From: Amycolatopsis antarctica
Lineage (GTDB): Bacteria > Actinomycetota > Actinomycetes > Mycobacteriales > Pseudonocardiaceae
Direction of reading: 5' to 3'
NCBI RefSeq assembly: GCF_002262875.1
Contig: NZ_NKYE01000006.1
Location: forward strand, 298,537-362,536
DNA: 64,000 nucleotides
The notes under the pieces are model-generated. The model made no database searches, was not told where the DNA came from, and saw only the letters and a program-made list of their open reading frames with translations. Position numbers and translations under genes: made by a program. The first letter of the stretch is position 1. Every line of letters begins with the position of its first letter. Shown here piece after piece: positions 16,516-25,424 of this stretch.

Positions 16516-18170
16516 CAGTCCTCCACCGCCGCAGCGGGCTCCACAATGGACAGTGCACTGGCCAGGTCGGCCTCGCCCTCGCGTTCCCCGCCCACCATGA
16601 GCAGCAGCATCGGCCACTGGTCCGTTCCGGACAGTCCGAGCCGCGGTGCCAGCGCCGCGTTGTCGAATCCGAGCACGGCACCGCAGCCGACACCGAGCGC
16701 CGCCGCGGTCAGATAGAGGTTCTGCGCGATCGCGCCGACCTCGGCGTTGAGCAGCCGGTACCCGCGGGCTCCCGCCACGCCGAGGAACCGGTGCGGGCGG
16801 GCCACGATCGCCACCAGCGCGGCGGCCTGTTCGAGGTTGTAGTTGGAGAGGGCGTAGTACTGCTGCAATCCGGACACGTCCTCGCACCCGGCCACGGCTC
16901 GCAGCCCGTGCTCCTCCGGGGCGTAGTCGTACACGCCCCGCGGCACCGCGTCCACGTGCTGGACGAGGGCGACCACCCTGGTCGTGCGGACCCCCGGGGA
17001 CCGCAGCTCCGGGTGCACGATGGGATGCCTGGCGGTCGCCGCGAGCAGGGTGGCGAGATCGACGGCGGGCAGCGGCGGGTTCGCGCTGAACCTGCCGAAG
17101 CTGGACTTCCTGTTCCGCAGTACCTCGGCCGGGGCGGCACCGAGGCGGCCGTGTTCGGCCGCGGGCAGGGCACGGACGCCGTCGCCCGCGCCGTCCGGTA
17201 GAGCTGCCGGGTCGAGGGCCCGCGCCCGCGGCGCACGCTCCTCGACGAACGCGGCGTGGTGCACCCGTTCCACCCTCGGCCAGCGGGTCACCCGTGCGGA
17301 ACGTTCCACTTCGGACACTCGTACCGGCGGTGCGGCCGCGGCGGGCGGCGGCTCGTGCGGGGCGGGCGGGGCGCCAGGCAGCGGAACAACCGCGAACACG
17401 CTCTCCGCCAACGGATCCACGTTCAGCAGGCGGTCGAGCGCCGCCTCCGCGAACCACATCCGCGGTGCCAGCGAGACACCGCCGGACCGCGCGATCGCGT
17501 GCCAGGTGGCCAGCAGGCAGCCGACATCCATCGTGACACAGTGGTAGGCGAAGTCCGCGTACTTGAACGAGTTCTTCCACAGCTTGACGGTCACGAGCAG
17601 GTAGCCGCCGCCCGCGTCCTCTCCGGACGGGGCCGCGGGGCCGGTGATGTCCCCGAGGGCCTCCCGCACCCGGGTCGCGGCCTCGCCCAGCGCGATCCGG
17701 TTCATCGCGTGGTGGGGCGCCGAGTAGTGGTAGATCCCCGGTAACCCCCGATCGCCGGCACCGGGCACCCAGTAGATCTCGCAGGGGTACAGCCCGCCGC
17801 CCGCGGCACTGCCCCGGGCCCACACCGCGCCCGGGTACGGAATCTGTCCCTCCTGCTGGGGATTTCCGGTGATGCGCGTGCGCCGCCCGATCAGGCCGTA
17901 CGAGTACAGCAGCAGGCTCGACATGAGCCCGGCACTCCACTGCCCATGGCCGGCGGGCGCGTCACCGAACAGCACACCGTCCAGTGACCCGGCCCCAGCC
18001 GCGGGAGGAGGCAGGGCGAGCCGGTCGGCGTGCTCGTACACCTTGTACTGCCACGGGTGGTCCGCCCAGTCCGGCTCGTACCCCTCCGGCGACATCGGCG
18101 CCCGGCGCAGCACGTCGTCCAGGTACCGGGCGACCTCGTCCACGACGTCCTCCTCGCTCTCGCGCATCAC
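16515..18170 (-). CDS. SagB-type azoline dehydrogenase (FMN nitroreductase fold)
   Basis: 551 residues with two nitroreductase-like halves. The N-terminal half (about 25-230) has LMSSLLLYSYGLIGRR, GGGLYPCEIYWVP and GIYHYSAPHHAM. The C-terminal half has RKSSFGRF, YDYAPEEHGL and LNAEVGAIAQNLYLTAAALG. It oxidises thiazolines/oxazolines to azoles with FMN, after YcaO action. Start at GTG 18170, directly before an ATG; the upstream YcaO stop is 15 nt away with AGAGGA between. No fused elimination domain as in LazF. Confidence 0.92.
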   Translation of the reverse strand: MMRESEEDVVDEVARYLDDVLRRAPMSPEGYEPDWADHPWQYKVYEHADRLALPPPAAGAGSLDGVLFGDAPAGHGQWSAGLMSSLLLYSYGLIGRRTRITGNPQQEGQIPYPGAVWARGSAAGGGLYPCEIYWVPGAGDRGLPGIYHYSAPHHAMNRIALGEAATRVREALGDITGPAAPSGEDAGGGYLLVTVKLWKNSFKYADFAYHCVTMDVGCLLATWHAIARSGGVSLAPRMWFAEAALDRLLNVDPLAESVFAVVPLPGAPPAPHEPPPAAAAPPVRVSEVERSARVTRWPRVERVHHAAFVEERAPRARALDPAALPDGAGDGVRALPAAEHGRLGAAPAEVLRNRKSSFGRFSANPPLPAVDLATLLAATARHPIVHPELRSPGVRTTRVVALVQHVDAVPRGVYDYAPEEHGLRAVAGCEDVSGLQQYYALSNYNLEQAAALVAIVARPHRFLGVAGARGYRLLNAEVGAIAQNLYLTAAALGVGCGAVLGFDNAALAPRLGLSGTDQWPMLLLMVGGEREGEADLASALSIVEPAAAVED

Positions 18171-18185
18171 GTCCGGCTCGTTCCT

Positions 18186-20090
18186 CTACATGAAGGGGTG
18201 CGGCACACGGTGCAACTCCCCCGGCGTCAGGTCGGTCCCGCGCCACCCGGCCCTGCGGAAGGCCGAGAACATCCGCGGCATCCGGAGCGCGCGCTGCTTC
18301 GACCAGCCGAAGTCGATGGGGATCATGCCGGGCGCGAGCACGCGCACGGTGTGGATGCCGAGCGCTCGACCCTCCGGGGTGGTCTGGTCGACGATCACCA
18401 CGTCGAAGCCCGCCCCGGCCAGATGGTCACGGCAGAACCGGAGGTCGCCGGTGAGGTCCGGGCCGGACGGACGGACGGCCTGCCAGGCCGCGTACACCTC
18501 GTCGAACGGACATGGCGGCGCATCGTCGGGACGGACCCCGGCGTGCCGGGACATCTCCGGCAGGCCGAAGAGCGCGGCGTGGTCGGCCAGGCCGTTGACC
18601 TCGGAGTAGTCCCGTGCCATCGCGCGGATCCGCTCCTGCTCGGCTTCGGTCCGTTCGGTGAGATCTGCGACGGACGAGGCCACCTCGCGCAGGGCCGAGG
18701 CGAGCGCACGCCCCGGATCCAGGTGGGCGGCGGCGGACACGCTCAGCGCACCCAGCCGTTCCGGATCGCGGTGCAGCGCCATGACCACGACCACCGGAAT
18801 GTCCAGATCGATCCGCGCGTCCAGCACCCGGACCCGGTAGCCGCGGCGGCGAACCCGCTCCAGCAGCCGCCGGGTGGACACGTCCGGGCAGGTGTCCGCG
18901 TCGATCTCCGGCAACCGCGCCGCCCCGTACCAGGCGAGCAGGAAGGCGTCCCGCTCGACGAGCTCGAACAGTCCGTGCAGCACCGCCTCCTCGACGCAAC
19001 TCCCGCTCGCGCACCCGTTCGACGACTCCTTCACGAAGACCGCGTCCGTGGCCTCGGTTCGGTAGTAGGCGAGTTGTCTCGGAACCAGCACCGGCCGCTC
19101 GCGCACCGCCGAATACCCCCACACCCAGTGGATCTCCAGGTCAGGATGGTAGGGGGCGAACACCTCGCCGGTCGGGTGCCGCACGCCGTCCTCGTACAAC
19201 CCGCACAGCTCCGGGTCGACCGCGCGCTCCGCCAGTTCGGCGTAACGGCCGTGCACCGCCGTCGGCACCCGCGCACAGGCCAGTCCCGCGTAGCGCTCCA
19301 TCGCCTCGCACAGTGCGAACGCGGCGCTGTCCGCGTAGCTGTCGGCGTGCCCGCTCCAGTGCACCGGGAACAGGTCCCGCGTGTCCCGGACCAGGAAGTG
19401 CCCGGTGGCGGGCGCGGTGGTGGTGTGCGCGAGTTCGTGCCGCACGGCGCCGCCGAGCATCCCGCACGCCGGGTTGGCCAGCACGTCCTCGCGGGGCAGC
19501 AGGTCCGTGGCGGACCGCAGCCGGTCGACGCCGGCCGCGGGTCTGGGCCGTGGCCGCAGGGTGATCACAGGCGGTTCGGACGGCGCCGCGGGCGAACACC
19601 GGGTGCATGCCGGGTCGGCCAGCAGCCAGTGCCGCCGGACCAGCAGCGTGCGCGCCTCTACACGGTAGACCTCGGACATTCCGGCTCCCGGCCGGTGGGC
19701 CCGCTCCCGGTGGGCGGCCCCTGCGCTCAGCGCGGCGACCGTGTCCACCAAAAACGGTGTCAGGTAAGGGATCGGGCCGGCGGCGTGGACGTCGGCCCCA
19801 GCGTCGAGCACGTCCCGCTGCTCCGCGCCGCGGCGCTTGTGCCAGCGGAGAGCGAAGCAGTGGACGCAGGGCCCGCCGTCACCGTCCGGGCTGTGCGGCG
19901 GGCCCACGAACACCTCGGCCGGTGCCAGCGACACCGGTAACCCCGCCTCGGATCCGGGCTCGGACGTGTCCGGGGGCCGGGCGTAGCCGAGCAGGCCGAC
20001 ACGGGGACGGAACTCCGCCGGTACACCGGGCAGCGCGTCGAGCAGTGCCGCCTCCAGCCAGTCCCGGTCCCGCTCGGGCGCGGTCAGCAT
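18186..20090 (-). CDS. YcaO cyclodehydratase
   Basis: 634 residues. ATP-dependent cyclisation of Cys/Ser/Thr to azolines. The N-terminal third carries CVHC and CTRC, the cysteines of the zinc-binding TOMM module. The YcaO core shows the acidic ATP/Mg motifs SAAFALCEAMERYAG and SCVEEAVLHGLFELVERDAF, and SALREVASSVADL. It ends in PHPFM, a Pro-rich tail close to the PxPxP end of azole-forming YcaO proteins. ATG at 20090 overlaps the previous gene by 7 nt. Works with the ThiF-like partner that binds the leader. Confidence 0.94.
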   Translation of the reverse strand: MLTAPERDRDWLEAALLDALPGVPAEFRPRVGLLGYARPPDTSEPGSEAGLPVSLAPAEVFVGPPHSPDGDGGPCVHCFALRWHKRRGAEQRDVLDAGADVHAAGPIPYLTPFLVDTVAALSAGAAHRERAHRPGAGMSEVYRVEARTLLVRRHWLLADPACTRCSPAAPSEPPVITLRPRPRPAAGVDRLRSATDLLPREDVLANPACGMLGGAVRHELAHTTTAPATGHFLVRDTRDLFPVHWSGHADSYADSAAFALCEAMERYAGLACARVPTAVHGRYAELAERAVDPELCGLYEDGVRHPTGEVFAPYHPDLEIHWVWGYSAVRERPVLVPRQLAYYRTEATDAVFVKESSNGCASGSCVEEAVLHGLFELVERDAFLLAWYGAARLPEIDADTCPDVSTRRLLERVRRRGYRVRVLDARIDLDIPVVVVMALHRDPERLGALSVSAAAHLDPGRALASALREVASSVADLTERTEAEQERIRAMARDYSEVNGLADHAALFGLPEMSRHAGVRPDDAPPCPFDEVYAAWQAVRPSGPDLTGDLRFCRDHLAGAGFDVVIVDQTTPEGRALGIHTVRVLAPGMIPIDFGWSKQRALRMPRMFSAFRRAGWRGTDLTPGELHRVPHPFM

Positions 20091-22228
20091 CCGGCCTCGT
20101 TTTCGCGCAGCAGCACCCGGACCGTCACCAGACCGGCGGACCGCAGGTCCCCCGGAGTCGTGTCCACGACCAGGGCATCCTGTCCGCGCCCGCGCAGCGC
20201 CGCCACGATCTCGCGGTGGCAGGCAGGACCGCGGTCGGCCGCCGCGCCGTCCCCGACGGGCAGTACACGCGGATCGAGGCCGGGCAGGACCGGGTCGCCG
20301 AGATCGGCGGGTTCGCCGGCCCCGGCCAGCCCGAGCGTGCCGACCAGGTCGCGCAGTCCCGCGACGAGGGCCTGCTCACGCGTGTGGCCGGTGCCGAGTG
20401 TCCACATCGGATGGTCGGTCTCGTCGTCGATCGTGACGACGCAGGCGAAGCCGGGCTCCGCGCCGGGCAGATCCAGCAGCCGGAGCGTGCCCGGGAATCC
20501 GTTCGCGGCGCGCAGCAGGAAGTCCAGGTCCCCGGTCGCGCCGGCCGCGTCGAGGTTGCGCGCAGGCAGCTCGCCGCGCAGGGCGGCACGCAGACCGGTG
20601 AAACCCAGTGCGGACAACAGGCCCGCTGACACCGCCGCCTCGATGGAATCCCCGCAGGCCGCTCCCGCGCAGGTCCGCTCCATCGTCATCCCGTGGTTGT
20701 CCTCGCCCCCCGGGTATGCCGCCACGGCGGGGACCCGCCACCACCGGTCGTCGACGATCGAATACGCGGGCACCCACGCCCCGGCGACCTCCGACGGCAG
20801 TCCCTCCGACGACAGTCCACTGTGGATGGACAGGGACTCGGGCGGCACCGGATCGCCGTCATCGCCGTGCGCTCGGCGCGCCGAGGTGGCCGTTCCGCGG
20901 CCGGCGACGTCCTCCGCGTAACAGACGGCGGCGGCCCGCACGGCTCTTCCGCGCGCGTTCTTTAGTGTGTCCAGGTCGAAGGCGGCGATCTCCCGGCTCG
21001 CCGTGCCGGGCCCGTCCACCGGATACAGCAGGACGCGTCCCGCCCGGAGCGGGGACTGCGTGAGCGTCAGGTCCCGGTAGCCGCCCAGCACGCCGCCGTT
21101 CTTCCCGAACAGCACGGCCTCGCCCGCCGGGGCACCCGCCCCCTCGTGCCGCACGCACGGTTCGCAGAGCGGGTGCGGCAGCAGGGTCTCGCGTCCGGAT
21201 TCGGCCGTGTCGAGGTCCTGGGTGACGATGGCGCCCTCGGTCTCCGGTGCCAGTACGCCGGTGCGCAGGCGGAACGCCTCGAACGCCAGCAGGGTGCCGA
21301 GCATGCGGGCGAGGTGTGGCGGGCAGGAGTCGGCGGCGCACCGGCCGCCGAGGGCCGCCGCCCGCCACAGTCGCACGCCGTCCGCCGCCGAACGCGCTCC
21401 CGCCTGCCGCAGCACCGCGCACTGCCAGCAGGGTCCCGCGGCGGGCCGGACCATCGGGCCGATCACGGCCCGGCCGCCCAGCACCAGCGAGGGCAGCAGA
21501 GCGGGGCCATCGCCGGAGCGGGCGAGCGCGTTCCATCGCAGCAGTTCGGCGACATCGCCTCCGGCGCCGATGACCAGGTCGTACTCCGCGAGCGCGGCGC
21601 CGTGCGGCCCCGCCTCCGTCTCGTGCACGGTGCACGGTGCGCCTTCGGCCCGCAACCGGCCGGCCTCCGCGGTGAGCGCCTCCGGCGCCGGGCCGGTGAC
21701 GGTCACCTCGGCCGCGCCGTTGCGCAGCAGTCCGGTCGCCGTCGCGGCGACCAGTTCCGGTGCGCCGAGCAGGAGGAAACGCGACTCCCGGAACGCCATG
21801 AACCGGGCCTCGCCCGGATGCGCGAAGTGCGCCACGTAGCCGATCTGGCGACCGAACACGGCGCGCACCCCGGCCGGGATCCGCGCGGGCTCGGCGTCCC
21901 GCTCGTCGTGCAGGTAACCCCGCTCGGCGAGCAGGCCGATCAGGTTCACCAGGGTTCGCCGATGCTCCTCGGGAAGGCCGGAGGACAACTGCTCGACCGT
22001 GTGCTCACCGTTCATCCGCGGCGCGAGGAGCGTGATCCAGCGGTAGGTCGACCGGCCCTTGAGCACGAACTGATCACCCGGACGTTGCAGGTAGACCCCG
22101 TCGTCGGACTCGGCGAAGATGACGTCCTGGCGCAGCCTCGGCCGGTATCCGGCCGCCGCGCCTCCGGAACGCTCCGCGCCGCCTGCGGGCTCCGTGGTAT
22201 CGGTGCCCGATGTCGATGTCTCCTCCAC
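20084..22228 (-). CDS. ThiF-like TOMM precursor leader-binding protein (ocin-ThiF, TbtF-type)
   Basis: 714 residues. After a Ser/Thr/Gly tail comes a winged-helix leader-recognition region (about 30-115: GVYLQRPGDQFVLKGRSTYRW, then LLAERGYL). An E1-like domain follows (FLLLGAPELVAATATGLL) with zinc cysteines CWQC and CEPC. The C-terminal half is a long region beginning with a SIHSGLSSE motif. It brings the leader peptide to the YcaO enzyme. GTG at 22228 has GGGGG 9 nt upstream. First gene of the modifying operon; a convincing promoter in 22229-22445 was not found, although that gap must hold the divergent starts. Confidence 0.9.
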   Translation of the reverse strand: MEETSTSGTDTTEPAGGAERSGGAAAGYRPRLRQDVIFAESDDGVYLQRPGDQFVLKGRSTYRWITLLAPRMNGEHTVEQLSSGLPEEHRRTLVNLIGLLAERGYLHDERDAEPARIPAGVRAVFGRQIGYVAHFAHPGEARFMAFRESRFLLLGAPELVAATATGLLRNGAAEVTVTGPAPEALTAEAGRLRAEGAPCTVHETEAGPHGAALAEYDLVIGAGGDVAELLRWNALARSGDGPALLPSLVLGGRAVIGPMVRPAAGPCWQCAVLRQAGARSAADGVRLWRAAALGGRCAADSCPPHLARMLGTLLAFEAFRLRTGVLAPETEGAIVTQDLDTAESGRETLLPHPLCEPCVRHEGAGAPAGEAVLFGKNGGVLGGYRDLTLTQSPLRAGRVLLYPVDGPGTASREIAAFDLDTLKNARGRAVRAAAVCYAEDVAGRGTATSARRAHGDDGDPVPPESLSIHSGLSSEGLPSEVAGAWVPAYSIVDDRWWRVPAVAAYPGGEDNHGMTMERTCAGAACGDSIEAAVSAGLLSALGFTGLRAALRGELPARNLDAAGATGDLDFLLRAANGFPGTLRLLDLPGAEPGFACVVTIDDETDHPMWTLGTGHTREQALVAGLRDLVGTLGLAGAGEPADLGDPVLPGLDPRVLPVGDGAAADRGPACHREIVAALRGRGQDALVVDTTPGDLRSAGLVTVRVLLRENEAGC

Positions 22229-22445
22229 GCCGACGAACCCCCAGTTGATCTTGACACCGCTCGGCGAAGTCTAACGTCGGGCCCGACCGGCACGCCACAC
22301 TCGACGAGTCCACCGCGCCCCGCCGGATGCCGTGGTCGCCGGGGCGCCCCGGTGGCGGTGTGCGGGCCGGCCGAGGTGCCCGGCGAAGTGCTCCGGACCG
22401 TCCCGGCATGGCCGCGACGGTGCACGCCGCATACGCTGACCGGCG

Positions 22446-23387
22446 ATGAGACGCAAGCTGCGGTCCCCGTTGCCGCAACGGCACGGCCTCGACGCGGCGC
22501 GGCTGAAGATGCCGGCCGAGGGGCACTGGGAGACCATGCGCGACCATCTCGTTGAGCGACTTTCGATGGTCGCCCCGGAGCGCATCGACGCGATGTTCGC
22601 CGAGGACCGGTTCGTCGGCATGGAGGGACCGGTCCGCCGGGACGCACCGTTCGCCCCCGACTCGTTCGTCTGGTTCCATCGCGACCTTCCGGTGGAGCAT
22701 CCGGTGCCGTTCGACATCGACGTGGTGCATCGGGACGAGCACCTGCTGGTCGTGCACAAACCGCATTTCCTCTCCACCATCCCGCGGGGCAAGCACATCC
22801 TGGAGACGGCGCTGGTACGACTGCGCCGCGAACTGGACCTGCCGGCCCTGGTCCCGGCCCACCGCCTCGACCGGGTGACGGCCGGGTTGCTGATGTTCGT
22901 GATCACCCCCGAGCGGCGCGGCGCCTACCAGACGTTGTTCCGGGATCGCTTGGTGCACAAGGAGTACGAGGCGATCGCCCGGCACGATCCGCACCTGGAC
23001 CTGCCCCGGACGGTGCGCAGCAGGATCGTCAAGGAGCGGGGGGTGATCACGGCGTACGAGGTGCCGGGAGAACCGAACGCCGAGACCCGGATCGAACTGG
23101 CCGAACGGCGCGCGGGACTGGGCCGGTACCGGCTGCTGCCCGCGACCGGGCGCACGCACCAGCTCCGGCTGCACATGAGCGGCCTCGGCCTGCCGATCCT
23201 GGGTGACGACTTCTACCCGGCGCTGACCGAGACCCCGCTGCACGACTTCAGCAGGCCCCTGCAGCTGCTCGCCCGGGTGCTGGAGTTCACCGATCCCTGC
23301 ACCGGCCTGCGGCGCCGGTTCGAGAGCGCGGCGACGCTGCTGGCCTGGGAGTCCTACGAAGACTGGGACACCGGGTGGACAGGGTGA
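22446..23387 (+). CDS. RluA-family pseudouridine synthase
   Basis: 313 residues. Isomerises uridine in rRNA or tRNA. Catalytic-Asp motif HRLDRVTAGLLMFV; other family signatures DVVHRDEHLLVVHKP near residue 95 and LLPATGRTHQLRLHMSGLGLPILGDDFYP. The N-terminal 90 residues are an extra domain seen in actinobacterial tRNA/23S-type members; no S4 domain visible. ATG at 22446. Followed with overlap by the SH3-like small gene. Confidence 0.92.
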   Translation: MRRKLRSPLPQRHGLDAARLKMPAEGHWETMRDHLVERLSMVAPERIDAMFAEDRFVGMEGPVRRDAPFAPDSFVWFHRDLPVEHPVPFDIDVVHRDEHLLVVHKPHFLSTIPRGKHILETALVRLRRELDLPALVPAHRLDRVTAGLLMFVITPERRGAYQTLFRDRLVHKEYEAIARHDPHLDLPRTVRSRIVKERGVITAYEVPGEPNAETRIELAERRAGLGRYRLLPATGRTHQLRLHMSGLGLPILGDDFYPALTETPLHDFSRPLQLLARVLEFTDPCTGLRRRFESAATLLAWESYEDWDTGWTG

Positions 23388-23605
23388 GCACCCCGGCGGA
23401 GCGGCTGGCAGAGCTGGCGGAGGGCACTCGGGTCGTGGTGCGGCACCGGATCGAGGGCGGGTTCACCGACGCGCTCGGCTACCTGCGGGAGCACGACGCC
23501 ACCGGATGCACCGTGCAGACGCGGCGTGGCCTGGTCCGGGTCGCGCTCGCCGACGTGGTGGCCGCCAAACCGGTGCCCGAGCCGCCTGCGCGCCGCAGAG
23601 CCTGA
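23384..23605 (+). CDS. Small SH3-like protein (Rv0428c N-terminal-domain type)
   Basis: 73 residues from GTG 23384, which overlaps the pseudouridine synthase stop as GTGA; GTG 23375 is an alternative. The sequence (LAEGTRVVVRHRIEGGFTDA, then LGYLREHDATGCTVQTRRG) resembles the short barrel found at the N-terminus of Rv0428c-like acetyltransferases. Here it stands alone, ending in a basic Pro-rich tail. Function unknown. Coupled translation suggests co-expression with the upstream gene. Confidence 0.7.
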   Translation: MSTPAERLAELAEGTRVVVRHRIEGGFTDALGYLREHDATGCTVQTRRGLVRVALADVVAAKPVPEPPARRRA

Positions 23606-23644
23606 CGGTCGCCGGGCGGCCGCGGATCGGGCTACGGTGAACCG

Positions 23645-24547
23645 ATGAGCCCGGCGGAGCGCGGAACCGGTTCCGCGCTCGTGACCGACATTCTCGCCCG
23701 GCACCTCCCGGGCACCGCGATCGGCGAGGTCGTGCCGCTCGGGGAGGGTATGGAGAACGTGGCGTTCCTGGTCGACGGCGAGCTGGTCGTCCGCCTGCGG
23801 AAGGAGCCGGATCCGGAGCGGCGGGCCGTGCTGGTCGGCACCGAGGCACACGTGCTGGCCACGGTGGCGGCGGTGTCGCCGCTGCCGGTACCGGTGCCGG
23901 TGTTCAGCGCCCCGGAACTGGGCTGTCTGGCCTACCGAGCCGTGCCGGGCACCCCGCTGCTCGCGCTCCCCCGTCCGCGCTGGGAACCGCACACGTCCAG
24001 GATCGCCGAGCTGCTCGGCGGGCTGCACGCGGCCGTGCACGGCATCCCGGTGGACCGGATGGCGGACACGGTGCCCTGTGACGTCGAGCCGCTGCCGGGT
24101 TGGCTGGAAGACGCCGCCGGGGACTTCGCGTGCGTCTCCACGACGGTGCCGCGCCTGTTCCACCGTTCGGTCGAGGCGTTCCTCGGCGCGTCACCGCCCG
24201 CGGAGCCGGACCACCTGGTGTTCGCGCACAACGATCTCGGCATCGAGCACGTGCTGGCCGCAGCGGACGGCTACCCGGTCACCGGGGTGATCGACTGGGG
24301 TGACGCCGCGATCACCGATCCCGCCTACGACCTGGGCCTGCTGTACCGCGACCTCGGACCCGCCGCGCTGGACTCGGCACTGGGCGAGTACCACACCGGC
24401 CCGCCCGATCCCGCGCTGATCGAACGAGCGGTGTTCTACGCGCGCTGCGGCGTGTTCGAGGACCTCGCGCACGGCCTGCGCACCGGCACGCCCGGGTACG
24501 TGGACAAGTCCCTGACGGCCCTGCCGTGGTTATTCCCCGCGACATGA
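23645..24547 (+). CDS. Aminoglycoside phosphotransferase-fold kinase (APH family)
   Basis: 300 residues, protein-kinase-like fold. Phosphate-loop region VPLGEGMENVAFLVDGELVVRL; catalytic loop HNDLGIEHVL (Asp kept, usual Asn replaced by His as in a known subgroup); metal motif GVIDWGDAAITDPAYDLGLL. The substrate is not predictable: such proteins phosphorylate antibiotics, sugars or choline-like compounds. ATG at 23645. It lies near the RiPP cluster but on the other strand and behind housekeeping genes, so self-resistance is not supported. Confidence 0.88.
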   Translation: MSPAERGTGSALVTDILARHLPGTAIGEVVPLGEGMENVAFLVDGELVVRLRKEPDPERRAVLVGTEAHVLATVAAVSPLPVPVPVFSAPELGCLAYRAVPGTPLLALPRPRWEPHTSRIAELLGGLHAAVHGIPVDRMADTVPCDVEPLPGWLEDAAGDFACVSTTVPRLFHRSVEAFLGASPPAEPDHLVFAHNDLGIEHVLAAADGYPVTGVIDWGDAAITDPAYDLGLLYRDLGPAALDSALGEYHTGPPDPALIERAVFYARCGVFEDLAHGLRTGTPGYVDKSLTALPWLFPAT

Positions 24548-24563
24548 CCACCCGGAAACGTAA

Positions 24564-24612
24564 GAGGCGCCGTTCTCGACCAGCCTGGGGGTCACTGGGA
24601 GAACGGCGCCTC
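24564..24612 (+). other. Structured hairpin element, copy 1 (conserved 11-nt loop)
   Basis: GAGGCGCCGTTCTC (24564-24577) pairs perfectly with 24599-24612. A GA bulge (24578-24579), a 4-bp CCAG/CTGG upper stem and the loop CCTGGGGGTCA (24584-24594) complete it. A second copy with the same architecture is at 47843. It starts 16 nt after the kinase stop, so termination is one possible job; there is no T-run. It also lies 275 bp upstream of an XRE regulator start. The gap 24613-24886 shows nothing else except GTGTACAC at 24744-24751. Confidence 0.8.
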
Positions 24613-24886
24613 CTTCAGGCTACCGCACAGTAATGCCGAACGGGGAGTCCCCGGCGAAATCGCAGTTCAGAAGGGCGTGGCGAGCACTCCCACCCTCGCG
24701 CCGGACGCGGCGCCCGCATTCGCCGAAGCGGACGGATCCGATGGTGTACACGAGCGTTCCCTGCGTACGTTCGCCTGGCGTAAGGTGAGCGTCGACAACG
24801 GTTCCCGCGATACGAACCGCCTCAGCGGACAGCCGGCCGGCCCGGGGCGGCGGGCGCGCCGACCCGTCGAGCGTGAGGAAGCCGAG

Positions 24887-25372
24887 ATGGACCCGGACCG
24901 CGGCGAGCGGGATTCCGCCGAGTTTCCGCTCGGGGCGAAGATCAACCACCTCATCGGCACCCTGTATCCCGACCGGGCAACCCGGCCGGGGTACGCACGC
25001 CTCGCCGCGGAGATCCGCGAGCAGACCGGCGAGCCGATGTCGAGCACGTATCTGTGGGAGCTCGCCACCGGCCGCAAGAGCAACCTGACCCAGGGCACAC
25101 TGGCGACGCTCGCCCGGTTCTTCGGGGTGCCGGCCGAGTACTTCCTCGACGACGACGTCACCACGCGGGTGAACGCCCAGCTCGACCTCGCCCTGGCGCT
25201 GCGCAACGAGAAGGTCCGTTCGATCGCGTTGCGCGCCGAAGGCCTCTCCGACGACACCCTCAGCGCGATCCTGGCCATGCTCGCCGAGGCACGCAAGATC
25301 GAACGGCTGGCCCCGCTCGAGGAAGGGGCGGCGGACGAGCCCGGCGCGGGGCCGGTACCGGGCTCCCGCTGA
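24887..25372 (+). CDS. XRE-family DNA-binding regulator, copy 1
   Basis: 161 residues from the ATG at 24887 (GAGGAA 6 nt upstream). A longer open frame back to 24677 lacks a ribosome site and covers a region that looks non-coding. The helix-turn-helix lies at about 15-85: YARLAAEIREQTGEPMSSTY, then LWELATGRKSNLTQGTLATL, then ARFFGVPAEYFLDDD. The C-terminal part is a short helical region with a Pro/Gly tail. The WQL/ELxxGRKSNxTxxTL pattern and FFGVPxxYFxDD end are shared with the regulator at 47080, so the two are relatives. Targets unknown. Confidence 0.87.
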   Translation: MDPDRGERDSAEFPLGAKINHLIGTLYPDRATRPGYARLAAEIREQTGEPMSSTYLWELATGRKSNLTQGTLATLARFFGVPAEYFLDDDVTTRVNAQLDLALALRNEKVRSIALRAEGLSDDTLSAILAMLAEARKIERLAPLEEGAADEPGAGPVPGSR

Positions 25373-25424
25373 TTCCCGGGCTCGCCGGGCCTCCCATTGT
25401 GGAGTGTCCTCGTGCCAGGGCCGG

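Noticed and set aside
13783..16716. 977-codon open frame on the + strand
   Set aside because: Antisense shadow of the LanB gene, low-complexity Arg/Gly/Ala composition.
11441..22228. Firm thiopeptide call
   Set aside because: Only one SpaB_C protein and one core Cys; the data do not decide between a linear and a macrocyclic product.
22249..22280. TTGACA promoter on the + strand before the pseudouridine synthase
   Set aside because: The spacing to any -10-like sequence is poor (15 nt), so it is not listed as a feature.
23645..24547. Self-resistance kinase for the RiPP cluster
   Set aside because: Opposite strand, separated by housekeeping-type genes, and no substrate evidence.
24677..24886. 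N-terminal extension of XRE copy 1
   Set aside because: No ribosome site, and the real start at 24887 is well supported.
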